From assembly GCF_011927955.1 (NCBI RefSeq), contig NZ_JAATJN010000001.1, forward strand, positions 3,038,001 to 3,102,000: 64,000 nt of DNA, written 5' to 3'. The stretch is from Brevibacterium marinum. Lineage in GTDB: Bacteria; Actinomycetota; Actinomycetes; Actinomycetales; Brevibacteriaceae. The notes beneath the pieces are model-generated. The model was not told where the DNA came from. It worked only from the letters and a program-made list of their open reading frames with translations, and did no database searches. Every line of letters starts with the position of its first letter. Position 1 is the stretch's first letter. Made by a program: the position numbers and the translations under genes. Positions 47,771-57,349 of this stretch are shown here, in pieces.

Positions 47771-49207
47771 TTACGCGCTGCCTTCCGCGCTCATCCCCGG
47801 ATCGCTGCGCAGCATCTGGGAATAGGCCTCGGGCGTGACGATCCACTCAACCTTATCCGCTGTCACGGCCAGGACCCCGGGTTTCGGCACGTGGTTGTAG
47901 TTGTTCGCCAGGGAACGGCAGTACGCACCGGTGCTCGGGACGGCGACGAGGTCACCGGAGGACACATCGGCGCCCATGTATTCGTCGCGGACGATGATGT
48001 CCCCGGATTCGCAGTGCTTGCCCACCACACGCACGATGGCGGGTTCTGCCGCGGAGTTCCGATTGGCCAAGCTACACGAATAATCCGCATCGTAGAGTGC
48101 TGTCCGGATGTTGTCGCTCATCCCGCCGTCGACGGCGACGTAGGTGCGGATCCCATTGTCGGTGCTGACCTCTTTGACCGTGCCGACACGATAGAGGGTG
48201 AACATGGACGGCGACACGATCGCACGACCGGGCTCGATGGAGATCCGGGGCACGTTCGTGCCCAGCCCCCGGCATTCCTTGGCGACGACCTCCGCGAGCT
48301 CCTGGGCCATCTCTGCCACCGGGATCGGTGTGTCCTGCGAGGTGTAGCGGATGCCGAAACCGCCGCCCAGGTCGACATCGGGCAGGTCGACGCCGTGTTC
48401 GGCCATGATCTCGGCCCTCAGTGCGAGCACACGGGCCGCGGCGACCTGGAAACCGGAGATGTCGAAGATCTGCGAACCGATGTGCGAGTGCAGACCGTCG
48501 AAGCGAAGATGAGCGGAGTCGGCCACCGCGGCGGCGGCCCTGGCTGCGGTGCCCGCGGACACGGAGAGACCGAACTTCTGGTCTTCGTGTGCCGTGGCGA
48601 TGAAGTCGTGTGTGTGAGCCTCGACCCCGACGGTCACGCGCAGCATCACCGGGGCGATGGTGCCCTTCGCGGCCGCGATCGATTCGAGGAGGGAGATCTC
48701 GTCGAGGCTGTCGACGAAGATCCGCCCGACACTGTAGTCGAGGGCGTATTCGAGTTCGGCGGTCGACTTGTTGTTGCCGTGCAGCCCGACCCTCTCCCCC
48801 GGGACCCCGGCGGCGCGGGCGACCATCATCTCCCCCAGCGAACAGGTGTCGAGACCCAGCCCGGCTGCATGGACCCACCGGGCGACGGCGGTGCACAGGA
48901 AGGCCTTCCCCGCGTAGAAGACATCGACGCCGGCCAGGCCCCTCGCCGTGGAGAACGCGCTGGAGTAGGCACTCAGATAGGTCTCGGCTCTTCTCCTGAA
49001 GTCATCGACATCCATGACCAGGGTGGGAGTGCCATAGGCCTCGGCCAGATCGGTGACCGCGTGCCCGGCGATGGCGAGGACTCCGGACTCGGACTTCACG
49101 ACGTTGTCGGCCCACAGGCTGGGCAGCAGCGCGTTGACGTCATCGGGGTAGGGCAGCCACACGGGCGCGGGGGTGGCGTGCATCGTGCCGGCGATATGTG
49201 CAGGCAT
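47771..49207 (-). CDS. lysA: Diaminopimelate decarboxylase
   Basis: This 478-aa PLP enzyme forms lysine from meso-diaminopimelate. VFYAGKAFLC carries the PLP lysine, with HSHIGSQIF, GGGFGIRY and the C-terminal YCRSLANNYNHVPKPGVL. Its ATG shares one base with the nrtL stop (TAATG). Confidence 0.96.
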   Translation of the reverse strand: MPAHIAGTMHATPAPVWLPYPDDVNALLPSLWADNVVKSESGVLAIAGHAVTDLAEAYGTPTLVMDVDDFRRRAETYLSAYSSAFSTARGLAGVDVFYAGKAFLCTAVARWVHAAGLGLDTCSLGEMMVARAAGVPGERVGLHGNNKSTAELEYALDYSVGRIFVDSLDEISLLESIAAAKGTIAPVMLRVTVGVEAHTHDFIATAHEDQKFGLSVSAGTAARAAAAVADSAHLRFDGLHSHIGSQIFDISGFQVAAARVLALRAEIMAEHGVDLPDVDLGGGFGIRYTSQDTPIPVAEMAQELAEVVAKECRGLGTNVPRISIEPGRAIVSPSMFTLYRVGTVKEVSTDNGIRTYVAVDGGMSDNIRTALYDADYSCSLANRNSAAEPAIVRVVGKHCESGDIIVRDEYMGADVSSGDLVAVPSTGAYCRSLANNYNHVPKPGVLAVTADKVEWIVTPEAYSQMLRSDPGMSAEGSA

Positions 49208-50109
49208 TACATCCTCTCCGGGGCGGAAACGCCCAGTAGTCGAAGTCCCGTGGCCAGGACGTTGATGGCGGCTCGGTCGAGGACCAGCCGGGAACCATGC
49301 AGGCTCGTGATGTCCTCATCGACGGTGGGGGTCACCGTGCATGTGCGCATCCAGACGACAAACAGCCGAGCAGCAGCCGTGAGGTAGTCGGTGATGCGCC
49401 GGGGCTCTCCTCGCGAGGCCGACCGTTCTGCGGTGGGCAGGAAGTCGGCAAGTGCCGACAGCAGTGCCGTCTCCGCGGGATCGGTCAACGTCAGCGGCTC
49501 CGGGCCGGCATCGGGAACCTGAGCGGAGGCCGCCCGGCGCTCGATGCGGCACGCTGCCGCGTGGACCGATTGGACGAAGTACACGGGATTGTCCGGGGCG
49601 GCCGCGCGCAGAAGGCTCGGCTGTGCCTGAGGCGAGGACGCCGGTGCACCGCTCGCAGCGAGAAAACGCAGCGCGTCCGAGCCGGCCTGCCGGCACAGCG
49701 ACTGCAGCTCCGGTCTCGACGCGATCCGCTCAGTGACTGCGACCTCGATCCTCGTCGCCGTCTCCGCGTCGGGGCCGAATGTCCTGCCGGCGGCGGCGAT
49801 GTCCGCAGCTGTCCGAGTCAGACGTTGGGCAGACACGGTGATGTTGAGGAATCCGGGACCCGAGACGTCGACAGCTGCCACTGCGGTGCTGCTGCGCAGC
49901 TCATCGGCGAGTTCATCGGCCAGGCTTCTGGGATCGGTGCCGAGCATCCGTGCGCAGCGCAGCGCGATGGTCGAGCTCCAGTCTCCCCTCCCGGCATGCT
50001 TCGGACGGCGAAGTTCGGGATCCGGAGCGGAGTTGCCGTCGATTCCCCGTGCGGCGGCGACGTTCGCCAGTGCACGCGACAGAGCGGTCTGCAGAAGTTC
50101 CGGAGTCAC
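49207..50109 (-). CDS. nrtL: ArgS-related anticodon-binding protein without catalytic core
   Basis: This 300-aa protein combines the two non-catalytic ends of arginyl-tRNA synthetase. Residues 1-120 resemble the ArgS N-terminal tRNA-binding domain (RRPKHAGRGDWSSTIALRCAR, then VDVSGPGFLNITVS). Residues about 170-300 resemble the DALR anticodon domain (DNPVYFVQSVHAAACRIERR, ITDYLTAAARLFVVW and GLRLLGVSAPERM). The HIGH and KMSKS Rossmann core is absent and the frame is uninterrupted. Full argS precedes lysA in Corynebacterium, so this is plausibly a descendant. The name NrtL is from memory of such proteins. A tRNA-sensing role is inference. Confidence 0.82.
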   Translation of the reverse strand: MTPELLQTALSRALANVAAARGIDGNSAPDPELRRPKHAGRGDWSSTIALRCARMLGTDPRSLADELADELRSSTAVAAVDVSGPGFLNITVSAQRLTRTAADIAAAGRTFGPDAETATRIEVAVTERIASRPELQSLCRQAGSDALRFLAASGAPASSPQAQPSLLRAAAPDNPVYFVQSVHAAACRIERRAASAQVPDAGPEPLTLTDPAETALLSALADFLPTAERSASRGEPRRITDYLTAAARLFVVWMRTCTVTPTVDEDITSLHGSRLVLDRAAINVLATGLRLLGVSAPERM

Positions 50110-50219
50110 GTGCTCAGATTACTCGTCACCGGTTGTCGACGGCGAATCCGACGTCACATTCTGCGTCATCGGCATCCTCGCACTCCGCGGCATCGGCATT
50201 GTCGGCGCTCGTCTCGGAC

Positions 50220-51395
50220 TCAGATGGAGCCGGGCCGACAGGCGGAGAAGCTGACGGCGAGTTTGACCGCGGTGGAGGCCAGCACCACCGCGAACGCGGG
50301 CCACATCACATCGAAGCTCTGGATCAGGAATGCGAAGATCAGGGGCCCGGTTGCGGCCATCAGATAGCCGCCTCCCTGGACGAAGCCGGAGAGAGCTGCG
50401 GAGGCCTCGGCGCTGCGTGAGCGCAGGGTGATCAGAGTCAGAGCCAGCGGGAATGTGGAGATTCCGATGCCCAACAGAACCGTCCACAGCACGGGCGCGG
50501 CTTGGGGTATGAGCCACAGCCCGAGGTATCCGACGGCCAGGCACAGGCAGAATGCCACGACGATCGGCGAGGCGGTGCGCAGCTTCTGCGCCAGCAGCGG
50601 CAGGACGAAGCCGAGCACCAGTGGAATCGCGGTCACGAGTGCGAGCATCGCTCCGGCGAAAGCCGCATCGAAGCCCGAACGCGTCAGCAGGGTCGGCAGC
50701 CAGGTGAAGAGGATGAAGTTGTTGAAGGAGGTCAGTCCGGTCATCGTCATCAGCGCCCAGGCACGCCGTGTCTTCACCAGCCGCAGGAGTTCGCTGCCGC
50801 CGACGACGGTGGCGGACACCTGTGCTCTGGGGGCAGGCCTGAGCACCGCGATCACAACCCATACGGCGATCGCCGCAGCGGCTGAGGCGGCCCACACGAG
50901 CAGAGACCCTCGCCACTCGAATCGCGCGGCCAGCGGAACCGCCACGAGCGGCGGAATGAACGTGCCCAGCTGCAGCAGGCCCACGTGCACCGTCGACATC
51001 AGTGCGACACGATTGGGGAAGTAGGACTTCACGACGGGCGGTACGACCACGTTTCCGATGCCCATGCCCAGCAGCGCGAGGACGCTGAGGACGAGGAAGA
51101 TCGTCGGGGAGTCGATGACCGCTCGCACACCCAGACCCACGGTGATCATGACCATCGCCGCCAGGGTGATGGTCAAACCAGAGAAGCGGTTGTACAGACG
51201 CGGAGTGATGAATCCGCTGAGTCCGTACAGCAGCGGTGGCAGCATTCCGATGAATGCGAGGAAGACCGCGCTGAGGTGGATCTCCTCGCCCATCGCGTCC
51301 AGCAGAGGTGAGAGTCCGGTCACGCCCGGGCGAAGGTTGAATGCGGCGACAACGATCTCGATGACGACCAGAACGGATGTCCACGCAGATTTCAT
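50220..51395 (-). CDS. MFS transporter, CynX/NimT type
   Basis: This 391-aa permease has about twelve transmembrane helices. FNLRPGVTGLSPLLDAMGEE at the start, PPLLYGLSGFITPRL and the GMGIGNVVVPPVVKSYFPNRVALMS loop resemble the cyanate/2-nitroimidazole transporter group. The substrate is unknown. It stands between nrtL and the ABC genes on the same strand. The 110-bp gap to nrtL contains nothing noteworthy. Confidence 0.88.
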   Translation of the reverse strand: MKSAWTSVLVVIEIVVAAFNLRPGVTGLSPLLDAMGEEIHLSAVFLAFIGMLPPLLYGLSGFITPRLYNRFSGLTITLAAMVMITVGLGVRAVIDSPTIFLVLSVLALLGMGIGNVVVPPVVKSYFPNRVALMSTVHVGLLQLGTFIPPLVAVPLAARFEWRGSLLVWAASAAAAIAVWVVIAVLRPAPRAQVSATVVGGSELLRLVKTRRAWALMTMTGLTSFNNFILFTWLPTLLTRSGFDAAFAGAMLALVTAIPLVLGFVLPLLAQKLRTASPIVVAFCLCLAVGYLGLWLIPQAAPVLWTVLLGIGISTFPLALTLITLRSRSAEASAALSGFVQGGGYLMAATGPLIFAFLIQSFDVMWPAFAVVLASTAVKLAVSFSACRPGSI

Positions 51396-51440
51396 GATTG
51401 CATTTCTATCATCCCGGCGATCGCGCGGATCTCGGAGGGG

Positions 51441-53984
51441 TCAGTTCTCCTGTTTGAGTCCTTCGACCGGAGACAGCCGCGCGGCGCGACGGGCGGGAGC
51501 AAGCGCGGAGAGCAGGCCGGCGAGGACCGCCGCAACGAGGATCCCCAGAGTGCCAGGCAGCGACCAATCGACGATCAGCTGGTCCGAATAGTCCGTCGTG
51601 ATCAGCCGGGTGCCGATGATTCCGAGGCCGCCGCCGAGGACGAGGCCGATCAATGCCGCCACCGAGGAGATGAGAACCGCCTCGAGCGCGAGCAGAGCCC
51701 GCAGCTGGGAGATGCTCAGCCCCAATGCCCGGAGCAGAGAGTTCTCCCGCCGCCGTTCGATCACCGACAGGCTCACCGTGTTGGAGACTCCGATCAGGGC
51801 GATGAGGACCGCCACGAGCAGCAGGGCCACCGCGACCGACAGCAGGATGTCGATGAATTCGGAGTACTGCCCCCGCGCGACTGCCGAGCCGACCACCTCG
51901 TCGCTGGTCACGTCGAGGGCTGCAGCCACATCGTGTTGGATCCGGAAGATGTCCGCCACCTCGGCGTCCGCATCCACCTTCACCAGCACCGAGGTCGACG
52001 TGGCGGACACCCCCAGTTCGTTGCCGACGTCCGGGGTGGTGAAGTACACCAGGCTCGATTCGCCCGCCTTCTGGACCGGCAGCGTCCTCTCAGCGAGTCC
52101 TTTGACGCGGATGGTCTCGTCCGCGAAGTCGCTGGGCACGAGGATCTTGCCACGCACCAGCGGTGCTGCCCCGTCGCCGAGCACCGTCTTGGCGGACTCC
52201 GGGTCGATGACGTAGAGGTCAGGGGGCGTGTCATCACCGACGACCTGTGCCCGATGAGCCGCAACGACGGTGTCCACTCCTGTGATCTCACGCACCTCGT
52301 CGATCTCGTCCTGGCCGACGGTGGTCTCGAGCGGGACCGCGATGTCGACCGGATAGCGCTGGTCGAGACCGTGACCCAACGTTGCCTTCGTCGACAGTCC
52401 CCCGACGAGGATGGTGGAGACCAGGGTGACGCCGATGATGAGCGCGGTAGCAGTCGCGGCCGTGCGTCGCCGATTGCGCAGGGTGTTCAAGGTCGCCAAC
52501 TGTCCCGGCAGTCCGAACGGGGTAAGGATGAGATCGCCGATCGCCGCGACGACGGGCGGAATGATCACAGTGGAGCACATGACGAGCCCGAAGACGAGAA
52601 GCGCCCCTCCGATCGCCCCGCCGAGGACCCACGACTCGGCGCTGTGGACTTCGACGGGGGAGACGAACAGCAGCAGTGCCCCGAGTCCGATGCTCACCCA
52701 CCCGAGCACATGCCGGACCCGGCTGTGCCGCGACGGAGTGAAGGATTCGTCGAACGGCTGCAGGGCCTCGAGCGGGGTGACCGCGATTGCGCTGCGAGCC
52801 GGCCGGATCGTGGCCAGCACCGTCAGCAGCACCCCGACGGCGATGCCGATCGCCAGTGCCGAGACCGGAATGCTCAGATTCACATACTCGAAGTCATTGG
52901 GCCAGACACGCTTCGCTCCGGCAGCCAGACAGAAGCTGAGACCGGCTCCGGCTGCAGCTCCGAGGATCGAACCCAACAGTCCGACGAACGCTCCCTCGGC
53001 GACGACCGAGCCGTAGAGCTGCATCCTTGAGGCTCCCAGGCAGCGCAGCAGGGCAAGTTCGCGTCTGCGCCCGGCCACGATGACGGAGAACGTGTTCGAC
53101 ACGACGAGGATCGCCACGATGACCGAGATGCCGGCGAAGACGAGCAGCAGCGAGGTGATCGCCTCATTGCCGCCGGAGAGGCGTTCGGCTTTGGCGTCGA
53201 TCGCATCGTCGACGGCCATGGCCTCGAGGCTTCCCTGCAGTTCGGACGACTCGATCGTGGCCTGCAGACCCGCCCGAACAGCGTTGGGGTCGGCGCCGTC
53301 CTCGAGCGCGATCTGGATTGCGATGACGTCACCCTGCTGGGCGAAGTACTCCTGATAACTCGCCGAGGTGGTCATCGCACGGTGTGTGCCCGCCGTCGCC
53401 GGGCTGCCGCCCATCGAGGCGAGACCGACGACGGTGAACATGGTGTTGCTCTGTCCCGGACCACGGTAGACGGGCATGTCCTCATCGGCAGGGTCGACGG
53501 TCACCGAATCGACGGAGAAGCGGATCTCATCGCCGATGCCCACGCCCAGATCGGCAGCGGTCGCCTCATCGAGGACCAGGTCGGTGATCGACTCCGGGCG
53601 GGAACCGCTGGCGATCGAGAATGTGTCCAGGCGCGGATCGGCCGGAGTCGGGGTGATGGCGAACGTGCTCTCCGAGAATTCCTGTCCTCGCCCCGTCGTC
53701 GTGGTGCGAGCGTTGACTGCGGCCGTCCGAACCCCGTCGACGTCTCCCAGTTCCTCCGTCAGCGAGGCGGTTTCGTGACCGTTGACGAAGACGTCCTCGG
53801 CCGGGACGACGACGAGGTCGGACCGTGAGAATGTGTGCCCGACGGCCTCCTTCAGACTCGCCTGCAGCGAAGAGTTGATGATCAGGGTCGAGGCAACGAA
53901 CCCCGCAGCCAGGGCGATGCCGAGTCCCACCGCGATGAAACGCGCCCAATGGATCCGGATCTCCGCCAGTGCGACTGAGATCAC
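51441..53984 (-). CDS. ABC transporter permease, FtsX/LolE type
   Basis: This 847-aa protein has two FtsX modules, each with an extracytoplasmic domain bounded by membrane helices, about ten helices in total. The characteristic NTFSVIVAGRRRELALLRCLGAS and NTVSLSVIERRRENSLLRALGLS segments follow the helices in each half. It likely exports or extracts a lipid-linked or antibiotic-like compound or is a mechanotransmission exporter. It overlaps the ATPase stop by 4 nt. Confidence 0.9.
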   Translation of the reverse strand: MISVALAEIRIHWARFIAVGLGIALAAGFVASTLIINSSLQASLKEAVGHTFSRSDLVVVPAEDVFVNGHETASLTEELGDVDGVRTAAVNARTTTTGRGQEFSESTFAITPTPADPRLDTFSIASGSRPESITDLVLDEATAADLGVGIGDEIRFSVDSVTVDPADEDMPVYRGPGQSNTMFTVVGLASMGGSPATAGTHRAMTTSASYQEYFAQQGDVIAIQIALEDGADPNAVRAGLQATIESSELQGSLEAMAVDDAIDAKAERLSGGNEAITSLLLVFAGISVIVAILVVSNTFSVIVAGRRRELALLRCLGASRMQLYGSVVAEGAFVGLLGSILGAAAGAGLSFCLAAGAKRVWPNDFEYVNLSIPVSALAIGIAVGVLLTVLATIRPARSAIAVTPLEALQPFDESFTPSRHSRVRHVLGWVSIGLGALLLFVSPVEVHSAESWVLGGAIGGALLVFGLVMCSTVIIPPVVAAIGDLILTPFGLPGQLATLNTLRNRRRTAATATALIIGVTLVSTILVGGLSTKATLGHGLDQRYPVDIAVPLETTVGQDEIDEVREITGVDTVVAAHRAQVVGDDTPPDLYVIDPESAKTVLGDGAAPLVRGKILVPSDFADETIRVKGLAERTLPVQKAGESSLVYFTTPDVGNELGVSATSTSVLVKVDADAEVADIFRIQHDVAAALDVTSDEVVGSAVARGQYSEFIDILLSVAVALLLVAVLIALIGVSNTVSLSVIERRRENSLLRALGLSISQLRALLALEAVLISSVAALIGLVLGGGLGIIGTRLITTDYSDQLIVDWSLPGTLGILVAAVLAGLLSALAPARRAARLSPVEGLKQEN

Positions 53985-54736
53985 AGATCGCTCAATTGGC
54001 TCAGTGCGCTCACCACGGTTTCCCTGGTCGGCTGCTGGACTTCCCCACTGGCGCGACCGTCCTTGAGCAGCACGACTCGGTCCGCGTGCGATGCGGCCTT
54101 GGGATCGTGGGTGACGAGGATGATCGTCTGCCCGTAGCGAGTGGTCGCACCGTGCAGCAGAGCCAGCACCTCGGCTCCCGACTGCGAGTCGAGGTTACCC
54201 GTCGGCTCGTCCGCGAAGATCACATCAGGTCTGGTCAACAGGGCACGGGCGACGGCCACACGCTGCTGCTGCCCGCCCGAGAGCTCGTGCGGGCGATGCC
54301 TCAGCCTGTCACCCAGGTCGAGCCTGTCGACGACTTCCGCCTTCCAATCCGGATCGATGCGCTTGCGGGCCAGAGACACCGGCAGTTCGATGTTCGCCTC
54401 GGCGCTCAGAGTCGGTACGAGGTTGAACGCCTGGAAGATGAATCCGACCCGGTCCCGACGCAGCCGGGTGAGCTCCTTGTCGTTGAGCCCGGTGATGTCC
54501 TGCCCGCGCATGGTGATCGCTCCGGAGTCCACCCTGTCAAGGCCTGCGAGGACATGCATGAAGGTGGACTTTCCCGACCCGGACGGGCCCATGATCGCGG
54601 TGAAGCGGCCTGCTTCGAAGTCCACGCTGATGCCGTCCAGTGCCGTCACCGCGGTGTCGGCTCTGCCGAAGGACTTGCACACCGACTGCGCTCTGAGCAC
54701 GACATCGGTGCTGGTCATTTCCGCAGGATTCGACAT
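53981..54736 (-). CDS. ABC transporter ATP-binding protein, MacB/LolD type
   Basis: This 251-aa ATPase has Walker [11 protein letters not shown]-loop [17 protein letters not shown], signature [16 protein letters not shown], Walker [13 protein letters not shown] and the H-loop VTHD. It pairs with the FtsX-type permease. The ATG at 54736 has GAAGG upstream; 54718 is an alternative. Confidence 0.93.
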   Translation of the reverse strand: MSNPAEMTSTDVVLRAQSVCKSFGRADTAVTALDGISVDFEAGRFTAIMGPSGSGKSTFMHVLAGLDRVDSGAITMRGQDITGLNDKELTRLRRDRVGFIFQAFNLVPTLSAEANIELPVSLARKRIDPDWKAEVVDRLDLGDRLRHRPHELSGGQQQRVAVARALLTRPDVIFADEPTGNLDSQSGAEVLALLHGATTRYGQTIILVTHDPKAASHADRVVLLKDGRASGEVQQPTRETVVSALSQLSDL

Positions 54737-54796
54737 CTCGCGCCTTCATCAGCTGGATTGGGGTTCACCGACCACCCTAATCGGTGAGCGCAAAAA

Positions 54797-54825
54797 CCGC
54801 CCACCTCAAGCGATGAGGAGGGCGG
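54797..54825 (-). terminator. Terminator of tRNA-Arg(CCG)
   Basis: A 12-bp stem with one mismatch (54797-54808 with 54814-54825) is followed on the minus strand by TTTTTG. It lies 4 bp beyond the encoded CCA. Confidence 0.8.
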
Positions 54826-54829
54826 CATG

Positions 54830-54905
54830 TGGTGCCCGCGACAGGATTCGAACCTACGACCTTCTGCTCCGGAGGCAGACGCTCTATCCACTGAGCTACG
54901 CGGGC
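54830..54905 (-). tRNA. tRNA-Arg(CCG)
   Basis: Acceptor GCCCGCG/CGCGGGC, anticodon stem TCTGC/GCAGA with loop CTCCGGA (anticodon CCG), and T loop TTCGAAT. CCA is encoded. It reads CGG codons. Confidence 0.95.
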
Positions 54906-54952
54906 AACGGATGCAATGCTATCACCGACCGGTGATGCTTCCCAAAACGAAA

Positions 54953-54983
54953 CCGCGTGCAATCGAGTCTCGATTGCACGCGG
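54953..54983 (-). terminator. Terminator of the M15 peptidase gene
   Basis: Perfect 15-nt arms CCGCGTGCAATCGAG and CTCGATTGCACGCGG have a 1-nt centre, followed on the minus strand by TTTCGTTTTG. The hairpin ends 9 bp past the stop codon. Confidence 0.85.
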
Positions 54984-54992
54984 TCGAAAGTG

Positions 54993-56027
54993 TCAGGCGC
55001 CCTTCATGTCCTTCCGGGCAGGAACGTATTCCCAGTGCCAGAGTTCATAGGCGTTGCGCTTGGCCCAGTCCGGGTTCTCCCAGCCGTATTCCTCACCGTG
55101 GGCGACCAGCCAGTCGTACTGGACACCGGTTCCGTTCTGAGTGCCGCCACCGAGGTCGAGAGCGATTCCCCACCCGTGATTCGACGTGCCGGGCCGGGCG
55201 GCGAAGCCCGGCTTGCGCTCGGCAACGGAGATCTGGGATTCGAGCGAACGGTAGGAGTCGGTGATGGCGAGCTCTTTGCCGGTGTCCTTCTTGAACGCGG
55301 CATTCATCTTGGCAAACGAGACAGCGGCATCCGCACGCAGTTTGTGATTGCCGACGCCGAGCTTGCACAACGTGTCTTCGGGCAGCTCACCGTTGGAGGC
55401 CTTCTCTTCGGGTGCTTCACCGTCGCAGCCGGGCAGAACGGTCTTGGTGATGGCGCGCGACGCAGCTTCCACCTTGGTCTGCTTGGCGCTCGGTGCGCCG
55501 ATGGCCATGGAGGTCTTCTCGTCATCTGCCTTGACGTCGGCGGAGACGGACTCCGAGTTGATGGCGCGGGTCTGCGTATCGGCCGCGGTCTCGTCGACCT
55601 TCACTTCCTGGTTGCCGCTCATATTGCCCGCGACCATCACAGCGGCGATCGCAGTGCCCGTCACGGACACGGTCGCCAGTGCGGAGAAGGTGGTGACACG
55701 GCGACGACGCACCGAGCGCAGAAGGGAGCCATCCGATCCGCGACTGCCCATCGACGCGGCGACGAATGCGGAGCCGCCGCGCTCAGGCCGGGCTTCGGCC
55801 TCCTTGGCCATCGCGGCCCGGCGCGGAGAACCTGCTGCCGCCCTGGCCTCGGCCGCCATCGCGGCGCGACGGGGCGAGACAGCTGATGAGTTCGAATCCA
55901 AGAACGGTGACGCCGATGTCGCGTTCTGCTTGGAGAAGACAGATGGAACGTGTGAAGAGGTGTGCTGCTTGCGCAGATCGCGTCGGCGAACCGGCATCGC
56001 CTCTGCGGTCGAGGACTCACTCGACAT
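54993..56027 (-). CDS. D-alanyl-D-alanine carboxypeptidase, M15 (VanY-like) family
   Basis: This 344-aa protein has a cytoplasmic N-terminus with two SPRRAAMA-type repeats, one membrane helix (about 125-150: TTFSALATVSVTGTAIAAVMVAG) and an extracellular zinc peptidase domain. The zinc site is read in SNHGWGIALDLGG and ELWHWEY, with the usual ITDSYRSLESQ segment. It trims stem peptides of peptidoglycan. The ATG at 56027 has GGAG upstream; the open frame to 56093 is not supported. Confidence 0.88.
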   Translation of the reverse strand: MSSESSTAEAMPVRRRDLRKQHTSSHVPSVFSKQNATSASPFLDSNSSAVSPRRAAMAAEARAAAGSPRRAAMAKEAEARPERGGSAFVAASMGSRGSDGSLLRSVRRRRVTTFSALATVSVTGTAIAAVMVAGNMSGNQEVKVDETAADTQTRAINSESVSADVKADDEKTSMAIGAPSAKQTKVEAASRAITKTVLPGCDGEAPEEKASNGELPEDTLCKLGVGNHKLRADAAVSFAKMNAAFKKDTGKELAITDSYRSLESQISVAERKPGFAARPGTSNHGWGIALDLGGGTQNGTGVQYDWLVAHGEEYGWENPDWAKRNAYELWHWEYVPARKDMKGA

Positions 56028-56100
56028 ATTACTCCGTACTGTTGTCCGTATTTCGGCCGCCATGTATCCGGGCGAACGAAAACCTGATGTCACAACACTA

Positions 56101-56240
56101 TAACGACATCGTTACAGAATGTCACTTTGTGTTCATGCACAGCGTGTGACGTGGGCAGATGCTCGTATTTCGGCATGCGGGACGGCCGCAGAACCCTAGT
56201 TCGCGACCGTCCGATCCCTCCATAGGTAACATATCGTTAC
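56101..56240. promoter_or_regulatory. Two GTAAC/GTTAC inverted-repeat motifs upstream of the M15 peptidase
   Basis: TAACGACATCGTTA (56101-56114) and GTAACATATCGTTAC (56226-56240) share ATCGTTACA and are each inverted repeats. They lie about 75 and 200 bp upstream of the peptidase start, in a 269-bp AT-richer gap with no gene. GTAAC repeats are reported for the actinobacterial response regulator MtrA, which controls cell-wall hydrolases; assignment here is inference. Confidence 0.45.
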
Positions 56241-56296
56241 AAACGAGCGGGCGCTCTGATGACGCGTGTCACAGATTCGCGCCTGATTCATGCGCG

Positions 56297-57349
56297 TCAT
56301 TCGAAGCGACGCCGCTGCATCGCATCCTGAACTTCGCCGACGAGCTCCTCCAGGACGTCCTCGAGGAAGAGGAGCCCCAGGACGTCGCCCTCCGCAGAGA
56401 GGACCCTGGCCACGTGGATGCCGGCTCGCTGCATCTGTGCCAACGCTTCTTCGACTTCATCACTCTCGGTCACGGTGAACAGGGGCCGGAAGCGCTTGCC
56501 AGGCACCGGGGCACCGTATTCGACGCCGCTGTCGGCGTAGAGGACGTCCTTGATGTGCAGGTAGTCCTGCGGGTAGCCGTCCGAATCCACGACGAAGTAC
56601 CGGGAGAAGCCCGTCTTGCCCACGAGGGTGACAAGCTCATCGGGAGTGACATCCTCGGTGATCGTGATCAATTCGGACATAGGGACCATGATGTCGACGG
56701 CGCTCTTGTCGCTGAACTCCAACGCCCCCTTGAGCAGTCCGGTGTCATCGGTGAGCAGACCTTCGCGCTTGGACTCGGCGACGATGGACTCGACCTGTTC
56801 GATCGTGAACGCCTCATTGACCTCATCGCGGGCCTCGATCTTGAACAGGTGCAGGATCGAGTTGGCCAGCCCGTTGAGGGGTCTGATGACGAACCCGAAC
56901 ACTCGGGAAAGGAAGACGAGTGGGGGCGCGAGCAGCATGACTGCACGGGCCGAGGTCGCCAGTGCCATGTTCTTGGGCACCATCTCCCCGATCACCACGT
57001 GCAGATAGGTCACGACGCCGAGGGCCAGGACGAAGGAGATCGTCGAGGACAGACCCGCGGGGATCCCCAGTCCCTCGAGCGGGCCCGAGAGCAGGTGATG
57101 GATCGCCGGCTCCGCGACGTTTCCCAACAGGAGCGAGCAGACGGTGATGCCCAGCTGACAGATCGCCAGCATCAGCGAAACGTGCTCCATGGCGTAGAGG
57201 GCGGTCTTCGCCGCCGACGATCCCTCCTGTGCCCGAGGCTCGAGCTGTGAGCGTTTGGCCGCGACCACAGCGAACTCCGCGGCGACGAAGAAGGAATTGC
57301 CCAGAAGCAGGACGACGAGCCAGACGAGGCCGAACCAATCAGTGCTCAT
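56297..57349 (-). CDS. CNNM/CorC-type membrane protein with CBS pair (short paralogue)
   Basis: This 350-aa protein has an N-terminal DUF21/CNNM membrane domain (three to four helices, with VVIGEMVPKNMALA) and a cytosolic CBS pair (SAVDIMVPMSELITI and LLFLEDVLEELVGE). It lacks the C-terminal CorC/HlyC domain of its neighbour. Proteins of this family take part in magnesium or cobalt transport. It shares one base with the stop of the upstream paralogue, so the two are probably made together and may form heterodimers. Confidence 0.87.
   Translation of the reverse strand: MSTDWFGLVWLVVLLLGNSFFVAAEFAVVAAKRSQLEPRAQEGSSAAKTALYAMEHVSLMLAICQLGITVCSLLLGNVAEPAIHHLLSGPLEGLGIPAGLSSTISFVLALGVVTYLHVVIGEMVPKNMALATSARAVMLLAPPLVFLSRVFGFVIRPLNGLANSILHLFKIEARDEVNEAFTIEQVESIVAESKREGLLTDDTGLLKGALEFSDKSAVDIMVPMSELITITEDVTPDELVTLVGKTGFSRYFVVDSDGYPQDYLHIKDVLYADSGVEYGAPVPGKRFRPLFTVTESDEVEEALAQMQRAGIHVARVLSAEGDVLGLLFLEDVLEELVGEVQDAMQRRRFE

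Noticed and set aside
49207-50109. Frameshifted or truncated argS pseudogene
   Set aside because: Both ArgS end domains are in one uninterrupted frame with normal start and one-base coupling to lysA, consistent with a maintained core-less protein.
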